Positions 1 through 9,369 of a stretch of 32,107 nucleotides of DNA are shown here, one piece after another. The stretch spans positions 1-32,107 of the forward strand of contig WNDY01000047.1 in assembly GCA_009914555.1 (NCBI GenBank). The letters run 5' to 3'. The position numbers and the translations under genes were made by a program. The stretch is from Xylophilus sp. (GTDB lineage Bacteria; Pseudomonadota; Gammaproteobacteria; Burkholderiales; Burkholderiaceae_C). Positions within the stretch are counted from its first letter, which is position 1. Each line of letters starts with the position of its first letter. The notes beneath the pieces were generated by a model. It was not told where the DNA came from. It saw only the letters and a list, made by a program, of their open reading frames with translations, and made no database searches.

Positions 1-28
1 TGCGCTGCGAAAACGTGCCTTCGAGTAG

Positions 29-238
29 CAAAAATGGCTCGCGGCACCCTCCAAGTTCGAACGATCGCAAACTTGCAATCAGGGGCACGAAGCAGCAACT
101 TCTGTCGGCCAGTACTTCAGCAGCCTGCTAGGAACACCTATTGAAGTGGCGAAGGCCGCGGTATTCCTGGCGTCCGAGGAATCTGCGTTCGTGGTCGGCA
201 CCGAACTGCTTGTGGATGGCGGCGTGGCCAACCTTTGA
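29..238 (+). pseudogene. 3' remnant of a short-chain dehydrogenase/reductase (SDR) gene
   Basis: The frame that ends with the TGA at 236-238 reads, in its last 35 or so residues, like the C-terminus of an SDR oxidoreductase: an E-V-A-K-A-A-V-F-L-A-S stretch, then G-T-E-L-L-V-D-G-G-V, the usual end of classical SDRs. Upstream the frame is open only back to a TAG at 26-28, and residues before about position 131 do not resemble an SDR: no Rossmann glycine motif, no YxxxK and no P-G-x-I-x-T segment could be found. The bulk of the gene is missing, either lost at a rearrangement near position 100-130 or shifted out of frame by small indels. Function of the lost gene cannot be told beyond NAD(P)-dependent oxidoreductase. 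It converges with the minus-strand gene that ends at 461. Confidence 0.6.
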
Positions 239-328
239 ATGAAGGGATCAGTGAACACCAGGAGCTCAGGTCAATTCAGCAGCATGGCAGTTTGACAAAA
301 GAAGGTCTGCTGCAATTCGGGCTGGCCG

Positions 329-343
329 CCCGCCGCGGGCGGG
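329..343. terminator. GC-rich hairpin between convergent genes (possible weak terminator)
   Basis: CCCGCC (329-334), a 3-nt loop and GGCGGG (338-343) form a perfect 6-bp stem in the 222-bp gap between the SDR remnant and the end of the hyuAB-type gene. There is no T tract directly after the stem on either strand, so intrinsic termination is uncertain. Nothing else recognisable lies in 239-460. Confidence 0.25.
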
Positions 344-460
344 GGCGGTCTGGCTGCTGGTCAATCGCACCTGCGCCTCATTTCCGGGCCGTGGAAAGTC
401 GCCCCCTGCTCTCCAACACCCGTTCCTGGAACCGCTGTGCGCCCGGAGCCGAATGTCTCT

Positions 461-3400
461 TCACCGAGACGCAGCGTTCAGTGCCCCGAATCCGCCGCCC
501 CCCGGCGTGTCGATCTCGAAGATGTCGCCGGCCTGCAGCTCGGCGCGGTCTGCATGATCCAGGGCTTCGACACGTCCGTCGGTACGGATGACGCGGGCCT
601 GTCCCGGCGCGCCAGACTCGCCGCCCGCCAGACCGAAGGCGGGATACTTCCATCCGTTGGCCAGTAGCGACACGGTCATCGGCTCCAGGAAGCGCAGCGT
701 GCGCGTGCCGCCGTCGCCGCCTCTCCATAGGCCCACGCCGCCGGAGCCTTCGCGGACCTCGTAGCGCTCCAGCCGCACCGGAAAGCGCAGTTCCAGCACT
801 TCGGGGTCGGTGAGGCGCGAATTGGTCATGTGAGTCTGAACCACCGACGTGCCGTTGAAGCCCCCGGTGACGGTGCCATCCGAATCGATGCGCGCACCGG
901 CGCCCGAGCCACCCGAGATCGTCTCGTAGTACTGATAGGTTGCGTTGCCGAAGGTGAGGTTGTTCATCGTCGGCTGGCTGCCCGCCAGCACGCCGAGCGC
1001 ACCGTAGATTGCGTTGGTCACGCAGCTGGAGGTCTCGACGTTGCCCGCCACGACCGCCGCCGGCTTGCGGGGGTTGAGCATGCTGCCTTCGGGTACGACG
1101 AGCGTGAGCGGCTTGAGGCCGCCCGCATTCATCGGTATGTCGTCGTCCAGCAAGGTGCGGAACACGTAGAGTACGGCGGCGGTCGTGACGGCGCGCGGCG
1201 CGTTGAAGTTGTTCGACAACTGGTCCGAGGTGCCGCTGAAATCCAGCGTCGCACTGCGCGCCGCATGATCCACGGTGAGTGCCACACTGATCTGCGCGCC
1301 GTTGTCCAGCCGGACGCTGAAATGTCCGTCGCGCAATCGGCCGATGGCGCGGCGCACGGACTCTTCGGCGTTGTCCTGCACATGGCGCATGTAGGCGCGT
1401 ACGACGTCAAGGCCGAAGTACCGCACCATGGCCAGCAGTTCTTCGCGTCCCTTCTCGTTCGCGGCGACTTGTGCGCTGAGATCCGCCACGTTCTGGTCGA
1501 TGTTGCGTGCCGGCAGCCTCGCGCCGCCGAGCAGGTCGCGCAAGGCGGCTTCTCGCAGGCGGCCATCCTCGACCAGCAGGAAGTCGGTGATCAGTACGCC
1601 CTCATCGTCAATGGTGCGGGAATCCGGCGGCATCGACCCCGGGGTCAGGCCGCCAATGTCGGCATGGTGGCCGCGCGAGCCAACGTAGAACAGCACGCGA
1701 GTCCCTGCGTCATCGAAGACCGGTGTGATCACGGTGACGTCCGGCAAGTGCGTTCCGCCCGCATAGGGATCGTTGAGCGCGTACACGCTGCCCGGCCGCA
1801 TGGTGCTTGCGAAGCGGTCGATCACCGCGCGCACGCTCGCGCCCATGGAGCCCAGGTGCACCGGGATATGCGGTGCGTTGGCCACCAGCTCTCCGTCGGT
1901 GTCGAAGATCGCACAGGAGAAGTCCAGCCGCTCCTTGATATTCACCGAATGCGCGGTGTTCTGCAGCCGCCAGCCCATTTGTTCGGCGATGGACATGAAC
2001 AGATTGTTGAAGATCTCGAGCCTCACCGGATCGGCCTCGGTGCCGATCGCGCGGCGCTGTGCGCGCGGCAGATGGCGCTGCAGTACCAGGTTGCCGGCAG
2101 CGGTCGCGGTGGCGCGCCAACCGGGATCGATCACGGTTGTGGCATTGGCGTCGGTGATGATGGCCGGCCCGTCGATCGCGTCGTCGGCGCACAGATCATG
2201 CGCGGCATAGAGCGCTGCGGTGAGCGTCTCGCGCTCGGCCTGGAAAGGCACGCTCGCGATGGGCTTGAGGATGGAGCCGGCTTCCCGCGCGGGACGGGCG
2301 AAGCGGGCCGTGTCGCCGGCCGTGCCGTCGTCCGCCGTGGCTTCGACCACGGCCGAATCGATGACCAGCGGCCGGCCCGGCATGAGGAAGGAGAAGCGCT
2401 GGCGGTACGCGCCCTCGAAGGCCGTCACCATGACCGTGTGGTCGCCCAGGGGCACTGGCAGGGCCGTGTCCGTGCCCTCGTAGCGCAGGTAGAGGCGCTG
2501 TGCCACCTGGATGCTTTCCGGCGCTGCGCCCTGATCTTCCAGCTCGGATCGGGCTGCCAGCGAGAGTTCGGCCAGCACGGTGCGCGCCGCGGTCTCGCCC
2601 TCTGCATCGAGGCGGCGTTCGACGGAGCGCTGGCGCACCGCCGTCGACACGGCCAGGCCCATCCCGTAGGCGGATAGCACGCCCGCGAGCGGATGCACGA
2701 GTACGCGCGGCATGGCCAAGGCATCGGCCACGGCGCAGGCATGCTGGCCGCCGGCGCCGCCAAAGGTGGTGAGCGTGTAGCGCGTGATGTCGTAGCCGCG
2801 CTGCACCGAGATGCGCTTGATCGCGTTGGCCATGTTGCCCACGGCGATCTCCAGGAAGCCCTGGGCCAGGTCCTCCGGCGTGGTCGGGCGGCCGGTGGCT
2901 TGCGAGACCTCGGACGCCAGTTCGCCGAAGCGGCTGCGCACGACCTGCGCATCGAGCGGCTGGTCGCCGCCCGGGCCGAACACGGCCGGGAAGTGCGCGG
3001 GCTGGATGCGGCCGAGCAGCACGTTCGCATCGGTCACGGTCAGTGGTCCGCCGCGCCGGTAGCAGGCCGGGCCAGGGTCCGCGCCGGCCGACTCCGGGCC
3101 GACGCGCAGCCGCGTGCCGTCGAAGCGCAGGATGGACCCACCTCCCGCGGCCACGGTGTGGATGCTCATCATCGGCGCGCGCAGGCGCACGCCGGCCACG
3201 AGCGTGTCGAAGGCGCGTTCGTACTCGCCGGCATAGTGAGAGACGTCGGTGGAGGTGCCGCCCATGTCGAAACCGATCACGCGGTCGAAGCCCGCGTGGG
3301 CCGAGACCCCCGCCATGCCGACGATGCCGCCGGCCGGGCCGGAGAGTACCGAGTCCTTGCCCTGGAAGGCTTGTGCGTCGGTGAGCCCGCCACTGGATTG

Positions 3401-4135
3401 CATGAACTGGAGGCGAACCCCTGGCAGCGCGGCCGCGACGCGGTCCACGTAGCGGCGCAGCACCGGCGAGAGATAGGCGTCGACCACCGTCGTGTCCCCA
3501 CGCGCGACGAATCGGATCAGCGGCGAGACGCGATGCGAGACGGAAACCTGCGTGTAGCCGAGCTCGAGCGCGAGCTGGGCCAACTGCTCTTCATGCGCCG
3601 GATTGCGGTAGCCGTGCATGAGCGCCACGGCGATGGCGGTGTAGCCCTTCGCGCGCCCTTCGGCCAGCGCAGCACGTGCCTGCGCCAGATCGAGCGGCGT
3701 GACCACGCTGCCGTCGGCGGCAAGGCGCTCGTCGATCTCGGCGATGCGGCTGGCGAGCTGGTCGGGCAGGACGATCTCGCGGTCGAACAGGCGCGGGCGG
3801 TTCTGGTAGGCAATGCGAAGCGCATCGCGAAAGCCGCGAGTCACCGCGAGCAGCACCCGTTCCCCTTTGCGCTCCAGCAGCGCGTTGGTGGCCACCGTGG
3901 TGCCCATCCGCACGACGGCGATACGTTCGGCCGGGACCGGAGCGCCGGGCGCGATGCCCAGCAGCCGGCGGATGCCTTCGACGGCAGCGTCGTCGTAGCG
4001 GCCCGGGTTTTCGGAGAGGAGCTTGGCGGTGGCCAAGGTGCCGTCGGGGCGTCGACCGATCACGTCGGTGAAGGTGCCGCCGCGATCGATCCAGAACTCC
4101 CAGCGGCCGGCGTCAGAGGTCGCGATCGTGCTCAT
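461..4135 (-). CDS. HyuA-HyuB fusion, 5-oxoprolinase/hydantoinase family
   Basis: A 1224-residue protein with two fused halves. Residues 1-690 are HyuA-like: the opening D-R-G-G-T-F-T-D-V (17-25) and [11 protein letters not shown] (289-299) are the ATP-handling motifs of the hydantoinase A/oxoprolinase family. From about residue 702 to the end it is HyuB-like, starting at L-E-I-F-N-N-L-F and running to a Gly-rich G-G-G-G-F-G tail. About 1200-1300 residues is the normal size for single-chain 5-oxoprolinase (OplAH). The family opens cyclic amides (5-oxoproline, N-methylhydantoin, caprolactam) at the cost of ATP; the substrate here cannot be read from sequence. The ATG at 4135 is chosen because it overlaps the stop of the regulator gene by 4 bp. 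The frame stays open upstream to 4900, but that is out-of-frame reading of two neighbours. Last gene of the minus-strand operon. Confidence 0.92.
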   Translation of the reverse strand: MSTIATSDAGRWEFWIDRGGTFTDVIGRRPDGTLATAKLLSENPGRYDDAAVEGIRRLLGIAPGAPVPAERIAVVRMGTTVATNALLERKGERVLLAVTRGFRDALRIAYQNRPRLFDREIVLPDQLASRIAEIDERLAADGSVVTPLDLAQARAALAEGRAKGYTAIAVALMHGYRNPAHEEQLAQLALELGYTQVSVSHRVSPLIRFVARGDTTVVDAYLSPVLRRYVDRVAAALPGVRLQFMQSSGGLTDAQAFQGKDSVLSGPAGGIVGMAGVSAHAGFDRVIGFDMGGTSTDVSHYAGEYERAFDTLVAGVRLRAPMMSIHTVAAGGGSILRFDGTRLRVGPESAGADPGPACYRRGGPLTVTDANVLLGRIQPAHFPAVFGPGGDQPLDAQVVRSRFGELASEVSQATGRPTTPEDLAQGFLEIAVGNMANAIKRISVQRGYDITRYTLTTFGGAGGQHACAVADALAMPRVLVHPLAGVLSAYGMGLAVSTAVRQRSVERRLDAEGETAARTVLAELSLAARSELEDQGAAPESIQVAQRLYLRYEGTDTALPVPLGDHTVMVTAFEGAYRQRFSFLMPGRPLVIDSAVVEATADDGTAGDTARFARPAREAGSILKPIASVPFQAERETLTAALYAAHDLCADDAIDGPAIITDANATTVIDPGWRATATAAGNLVLQRHLPRAQRRAIGTEADPVRLEIFNNLFMSIAEQMGWRLQNTAHSVNIKERLDFSCAIFDTDGELVANAPHIPVHLGSMGASVRAVIDRFASTMRPGSVYALNDPYAGGTHLPDVTVITPVFDDAGTRVLFYVGSRGHHADIGGLTPGSMPPDSRTIDDEGVLITDFLLVEDGRLREAALRDLLGGARLPARNIDQNVADLSAQVAANEKGREELLAMVRYFGLDVVRAYMRHVQDNAEESVRRAIGRLRDGHFSVRLDNGAQISVALTVDHAARSATLDFSGTSDQLSNNFNAPRAVTTAAVLYVFRTLLDDDIPMNAGGLKPLTLVVPEGSMLNPRKPAAVVAGNVETSSCVTNAIYGALGVLAGSQPTMNNLTFGNATYQYYETISGGSGAGARIDSDGTVTGGFNGTSVVQTHMTNSRLTDPEVLELRFPVRLERYEVREGSGGVGLWRGGDGGTRTLRFLEPMTVSLLANGWKYPAFGLAGGESGAPGQARVIRTDGRVEALDHADRAELQAGDIFEIDTPGGGGFGALNAASR

Positions 4136-4695
4136 AGCGAAGACGCCGCGCGGGCGGCCTGGTCGTAGAGGCCCGAGAGCAGGCGCAGGCGCCGTGCCAC
4201 GTCGGAATGGGATTCGTCCTCGGCCAACTCGCCGTCGACAGTGGCCAGCAGGCAGCGGCCGCGCACGTCGCGGAAGCGCTCGATCAGCGCGGCGCCTTCG
4301 TCCGTGGTCGCATAGAACACTTCCTTGCCAGTCTTCTCGCCGTGCACCAGGCCCAGCCCGCCGAGCTTCTTCAACGCGTAGTTGATGACGTGTGTGTCCT
4401 CGTAGTTCAGCGTGAAGCAGATGTCGGACAGCTTCTTGCCGCGTTTGCGGTGGTGCACGTGATGCAGCACCAGGATGTCGGTGAAGGCCAGGTCGGATTC
4501 CCCGGCCACAGCCATGCAGCGCATGACCCAGCGGCTGAAGGCGTTGTGGGCAATGATGAGGCCGAACTCCAGTTCCGATAGTTCGGCATGGGGGCCGTCG
4601 GCCAGGTGGGCAGACGAGAGAATTCGCACGGGCTTGTCGACTGCGGATGCGGGCCGTGCAGCCGATGCGGAGGCGGCGGACTTCTTGCGTGTCAT
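4132..4695 (-). CDS. Winged-helix (MarR-like) transcriptional regulator
   Basis: A 187-residue protein with a disordered, Ala/Ser/Lys-rich first 20 residues, then a helical region (about 35-75) and a winged-helix DNA-binding region (about 70-140) with [16 protein letters not shown] and a wing ending in [12 protein letters not shown], the usual MarR/PadR-like beta-wing. It resembles predicted winged-helix regulators found in betaproteobacterial catabolic operons. It lies inside the operon: its ATG overlaps the stop of the NHL gene by 4 bp and its stop overlaps the next start by 4 bp, so it is made together with the enzymes and probably gives feedback control. Ligand and operator are unknown; the AT-rich repeats upstream of the livK-like gene (12535-12567) are candidate targets. 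Confidence 0.85.
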   Translation of the reverse strand: MTRKKSAASASAARPASAVDKPVRILSSAHLADGPHAELSELEFGLIIAHNAFSRWVMRCMAVAGESDLAFTDILVLHHVHHRKRGKKLSDICFTLNYEDTHVINYALKKLGGLGLVHGEKTGKEVFYATTDEGAALIERFRDVRGRCLLATVDGELAEDESHSDVARRLRLLSGLYDQAARAASSL

Positions 4696-5633
4696 GGTTG
4701 TGCGGGCAGCGTGCTGCCGTAGGGATCGGTAAGGCCTGTGGAGTCGATGGAGTCGATGGGGTCGAGTTTGCGGTACTGCGCAACGAGGGAAACCGACCCC
4801 TGCTCTGCGACATAGAGGTTGCCCGCGGCATCGCCCGCGAGGCCATGGGCATAGATACCGAATGCACGGGCGCGGCCGAGCACCTTGCCATCACGGGCAT
4901 CCAGCCGCGAGATGCGCGGCACCTGCTCGCTCACGTAGAGCGTGCGGCCATCGGCCGGTGCCCAGAGGGCCATCGGACGCACCAGACCGTCCCAAACGGC
5001 GAGCAGCGTGCCCTTGCCGTCGAAGACCTGGATGCGGTCGTTGTCGCGGTCGGCGCAGAGCACACGGCCATCGGGCAGGACCCAGACAGCGTGCGGCGTG
5101 TTGAACGCCCCGGGCTCCCGCCCCGAACGGCCCCAGCTGCGACGCAGCTGCCCGTCGGGTGCGAAGCGGTGGATGCGCGCGTTGCCGTAGCCGTCGCTCA
5201 CGTAGATGTCGCCGTCGGCTGCCACGTGCACGCCCGTCGGGTGGTTGAATGGCCGCTCCCACGAAGGAACGTGGTGACGGCCCAGCACCATCGACAGCCG
5301 CAGGTCGGCGTCGAAGGCCAGCACCTGGTGCGCGTCATAGGTGGTGACCCAGAGGCGGTCCTGGGCGTCCACGTGCAGGCCGTGGCCGCTGTCCAGCAGC
5401 GGGGGGTGGTGGAAGCTGCGCTCCAGCGTGCCGTCGGGTGCGTAGATGCGCAGCGCCGGCTCCGTGCGCTGCAGCACGAAGACTCGGCCATGGCGGTCCA
5501 GCGCGAGCTGGCTGATGGCCTGCACATCGCTGCCGTCGGGGCCGGGCCGCTGCCAGGGCCGCACGACCGCAAAGCGATCGGCGCCGTCGGTGACGACGAA
5601 TCGACCGTGGTTCGCGGCGGTGTCAATCGGCAT
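4692..5633 (-). CDS. NHL-repeat propeller protein, peptidyl-alpha-hydroxyglycine lyase (PAL)-like
   Basis: A 313-residue protein made of NHL/beta-propeller blades, with no clear signal peptide, so probably cytoplasmic. The blades include [12 protein letters not shown] (146-157) and P-H-A-V-W-V, followed by [13 protein letters not shown]. These match the lyase domain of peptidylglycine amidating enzyme, which cleaves N-acyl-alpha-hydroxyglycine into an amide and glyoxylate. The positions expected for the three zinc-ligand histidines (H84, H181, H263), the catalytic tyrosine (Y149) and the arginine of the first blade (R56) are all filled. Family membership is firm; the reaction is inferred. The gene overlaps the 2Fe-2S gene by 11 bp upstream and the regulator by 4 bp downstream. 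A structural or sensory propeller role is the alternative. Confidence 0.8.
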   Translation of the reverse strand: MPIDTAANHGRFVVTDGADRFAVVRPWQRPGPDGSDVQAISQLALDRHGRVFVLQRTEPALRIYAPDGTLERSFHHPPLLDSGHGLHVDAQDRLWVTTYDAHQVLAFDADLRLSMVLGRHHVPSWERPFNHPTGVHVAADGDIYVSDGYGNARIHRFAPDGQLRRSWGRSGREPGAFNTPHAVWVLPDGRVLCADRDNDRIQVFDGKGTLLAVWDGLVRPMALWAPADGRTLYVSEQVPRISRLDARDGKVLGRARAFGIYAHGLAGDAAGNLYVAEQGSVSLVAQYRKLDPIDSIDSTGLTDPYGSTLPAQP

Positions 5634-6003
5634 CGTCGTCGTCTCCGGCGAACAGGCGCTCCTTGGATGGCGCGATCTCGGTCACCAGGTCGCGCACCAG
5701 CGCCTTGTTGGGCAGCGGTGCCACGTCATAGCTGCAGCCGGCTTCCAGCCTTGCGGTGCAGGCATAGACCGTCTTGCCGTCCAGCCGCATCATGCATTCC
5801 TTGCAGGCGTTGGCATTGATGCACGAATAGCGGAAGGCGAGGGTGTCGTCGAGGTGGGCGCGAACCCAGCGCAGGCCATCGAGCAGCGATGCCGCGGCCT
5901 CAGCGGGCACGACGTATTCGCGGACGGCGGGCGTCTGCTCCGGGTTGCCGCGCTGGACTCGCAGCTGGATGGCATCGCGCGCAGCGGTGTTGGACTGGTT
6001 CAT
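5623..6003 (-). CDS. Small 2Fe-2S protein, SdhB/FrdB N-domain-like
   Basis: A 126-residue protein equivalent to the N-terminal plant-type 2Fe-2S domain of succinate dehydrogenase/fumarate reductase iron-sulfur subunits, without the C-terminal 4Fe-4S/3Fe-4S domain. Cluster cysteines are C61, C67, C70 and C82, with C90 nearby. The first spacing is C-x5-C, one residue longer than the C-x4-C-x2-C-x11-C usual in SdhB/FrdB; the other spacings fit. It ends in an acidic D-D-D-D-A-D tail. The start overlaps the stop of the flavoprotein gene by 4 bp, so the pair very likely forms a two-subunit soluble dehydrogenase or reductase. No membrane anchor gene is present. The electron partner is unknown. Confidence 0.82.
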   Translation of the reverse strand: MNQSNTAARDAIQLRVQRGNPEQTPAVREYVVPAEAAASLLDGLRWVRAHLDDTLAFRYSCINANACKECMMRLDGKTVYACTARLEAGCSYDVAPLPNKALVRDLVTEIAPSKERLFAGDDDDAD

Positions 6004-7736
6004 GCGTGGGCCTCGATGGGGGTGTTCAGGTCGACCAGGCGCTCAATCGGCTGGGTGCCGGGCAGCCATTCGCCCTGGCGCCAGGCGATGGTCTGGTTGA
6101 GTGTCCAGGCCTCCTCCTGCCCGGGATGATCCTCGCGCTGGTGCGCTCCGCGGCTTTCGGTTCGCGCGAGGGCGCTGCGCGCGACCGATTCGGCCACGAG
6201 CAGCATGTTGCGAAGGTCCAGCGCATCGAGACGCACCGGATCCTGCGGCCCGCCGCCCGCGATGACGCTGCCGGCAGCCGTGCGCAGTGCGTCGATCGCC
6301 ACCAGCGCCTGGCGGATGCCGGCATCGGTGCGGAAGGGGCCGACGTGCTGTTGCATCACGGTCTGGAGTTCTTCAATCAGCGCGGCGCCGTTGGGCGTGC
6401 GGGGCGAAGGCGCGATGGGCGCCAGCATGTCGAGAACGGGGGCCGCCAGCGCGTGCAAGGTGTGGTCCGGCAGCGGCGTTGCCTGCGCCGCACTGGAAGC
6501 GGCCGAGCGCCCCGCGCGCAGGCCGAAGGCCACGGCCTCGGTGATGGCGTTGCCCGAGAGGCGGTTGGCGCCATTGGCGCCGCCCACGGCCTCGCCCGCG
6601 GCGTAAAGGCCCGGCACGTCGGTGGCGAGCTGCGTATCCACGCGGATGCCGCCCATGTGATAGTGGGCGATGGGCGCCACTTCGATCATCTGCTGCGTGA
6701 GGTCGATGCCCGCGCTGGCAAGCCGGTTGATGATGGGCCCGAAGGCCGCGCGCAGCGTGGCCTCGGGCACGTGGCGGAAGCTCAGGTAGGCCCCGCCGGC
6801 GGGCGAGCCTCGGCCGGCTTCCACTTCCTTGAGGATGGCGTAGGTGGCCGCATCGCGCGTGGTGGTGTAGCGGCCGGCTTCGCCGGCGTTGCCGTACCGG
6901 TCGACGAATTCCTCGCCGTCGCGATTGAGCAGCCGTCCGCCCAGCTTGTAGCGGAACGGGTCCCACATGATCGGATCGAAGCCCACGAGCCGCGGTGCCA
7001 GGTGTCCGATCGGGAAGAACTGGACGAACTCCATGTCGAGAAGGCGAGCGCCTGCACGCAGCGCGAGGGCGAAGCCGTCGCCGCCCATGTTGAGCGAGGC
7101 GCTGTTGCGCCGGTATAGCCGCGTGAGCCCGCCGGTGGCGATCACCGTGGCGCCCGCACGGATCAGCACCGGATCCCCGATTGACAGGTGCAGCGCTACC
7201 GCGCCCACGGCGCGGCCCTCGTGCAGCAGCAGGTCGACCACCGCGAGGTCTCCCACGCGCTGCACCTGGGGCATGCGGGCCACCTGGGTGCGCAGCGTCT
7301 TGGCGACGGCCGGGCCGGTGTTGAGGTAGTCGACATAGACACACCGCGGCCGGTCGTGGCCCGGCGCCTGCGCCTGCGTCAGATGGCCGTCGGCGCGCGC
7401 CCAGCCCACGCCCCACTGGTCGAGCAGGCGCACCGCCTGCACGCCTTCTTCGCAGAGGACGCGCGCCAGCGGCTCGCTGCACAGGCCACGGCCTGCGGTC
7501 AGGGTGTCGGCATAGTGGTGGCGCCAGTCGTCCTCGGTCTGTTCGCCCAGGGCGGCTGCCACGGTCATCTGCGCCATGATGGTCGCGCCGCCCCGGCCGA
7601 TAAGGCTGCGGTCGGCAAGTACTACATGCGCACCGGATTCGGCCGCGGCGATGGCCGCGCTCATGCCGGCGCCGCCGGCGCCGATGACCAGCACCTCCGT
7701 GTCGATGATGTGTAGCTGGGGAGTGTCGTGGGTCAT
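6000..7736 (-). CDS. FAD-dependent oxidoreductase, fumarate reductase/L-aspartate oxidase family
   Basis: A 578-residue flavoprotein. The FAD Rossmann motif G-A-G-G-A-G is at 19-24, an A-T-G-G motif at 200-203, the substrate-domain H-Y-H-M-G-G at 358-363 (compare H-Y-T-M-G-G in FrdA) and the C-terminal FAD-loop N-G-A-N-R-L-S-G-N-A at 388-397. The region where SdhA/FrdA carry the histidine that binds FAD covalently reads R-G-G-A-T-I-M-A-Q (48-56) and lacks it, so FAD is probably non-covalent as in NadB. The chosen ATG at 7736 gives the normal N-terminus, with GGAAAAG a short way upstream; the open frame before it belongs to the livF region. It follows livF by 37 bp and overlaps the 2Fe-2S gene. 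It oxidises or reduces a carboxylate or amide-type substrate not identified here. Confidence 0.88.
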   Translation of the reverse strand: MTHDTPQLHIIDTEVLVIGAGGAGMSAAIAAAESGAHVVLADRSLIGRGGATIMAQMTVAAALGEQTEDDWRHHYADTLTAGRGLCSEPLARVLCEEGVQAVRLLDQWGVGWARADGHLTQAQAPGHDRPRCVYVDYLNTGPAVAKTLRTQVARMPQVQRVGDLAVVDLLLHEGRAVGAVALHLSIGDPVLIRAGATVIATGGLTRLYRRNSASLNMGGDGFALALRAGARLLDMEFVQFFPIGHLAPRLVGFDPIMWDPFRYKLGGRLLNRDGEEFVDRYGNAGEAGRYTTTRDAATYAILKEVEAGRGSPAGGAYLSFRHVPEATLRAAFGPIINRLASAGIDLTQQMIEVAPIAHYHMGGIRVDTQLATDVPGLYAAGEAVGGANGANRLSGNAITEAVAFGLRAGRSAASSAAQATPLPDHTLHALAAPVLDMLAPIAPSPRTPNGAALIEELQTVMQQHVGPFRTDAGIRQALVAIDALRTAAGSVIAGGGPQDPVRLDALDLRNMLLVAESVARSALARTESRGAHQREDHPGQEEAWTLNQTIAWRQGEWLPGTQPIERLVDLNTPIEAHA

Positions 7737-7773
7737 GTGCGTTTTCTTTTCCGTTTCGCGGGGAGGCGCCGCC

Positions 7774-9367
<1,594 letters not shown>

Positions 9368-9369
9368 GA

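Noticed and set aside
830..4168. Long plus-strand open frames (615 and 491 codons) opposite the hyuAB gene
   Set aside because: They are antisense shadows caused by high GC at third positions; their translations are rich in Arg, Ala, Gly and His and resemble no family.
461..4900. One continuous 1479-residue minus-strand reading frame reaching across the regulator gene
   Set aside because: Residues before the ATG at 4135 are out-of-frame readings of the winged-helix and NHL genes; the HyuA family starts at the D-R-G-G-T-F-T-D-V region shortly after 4135.
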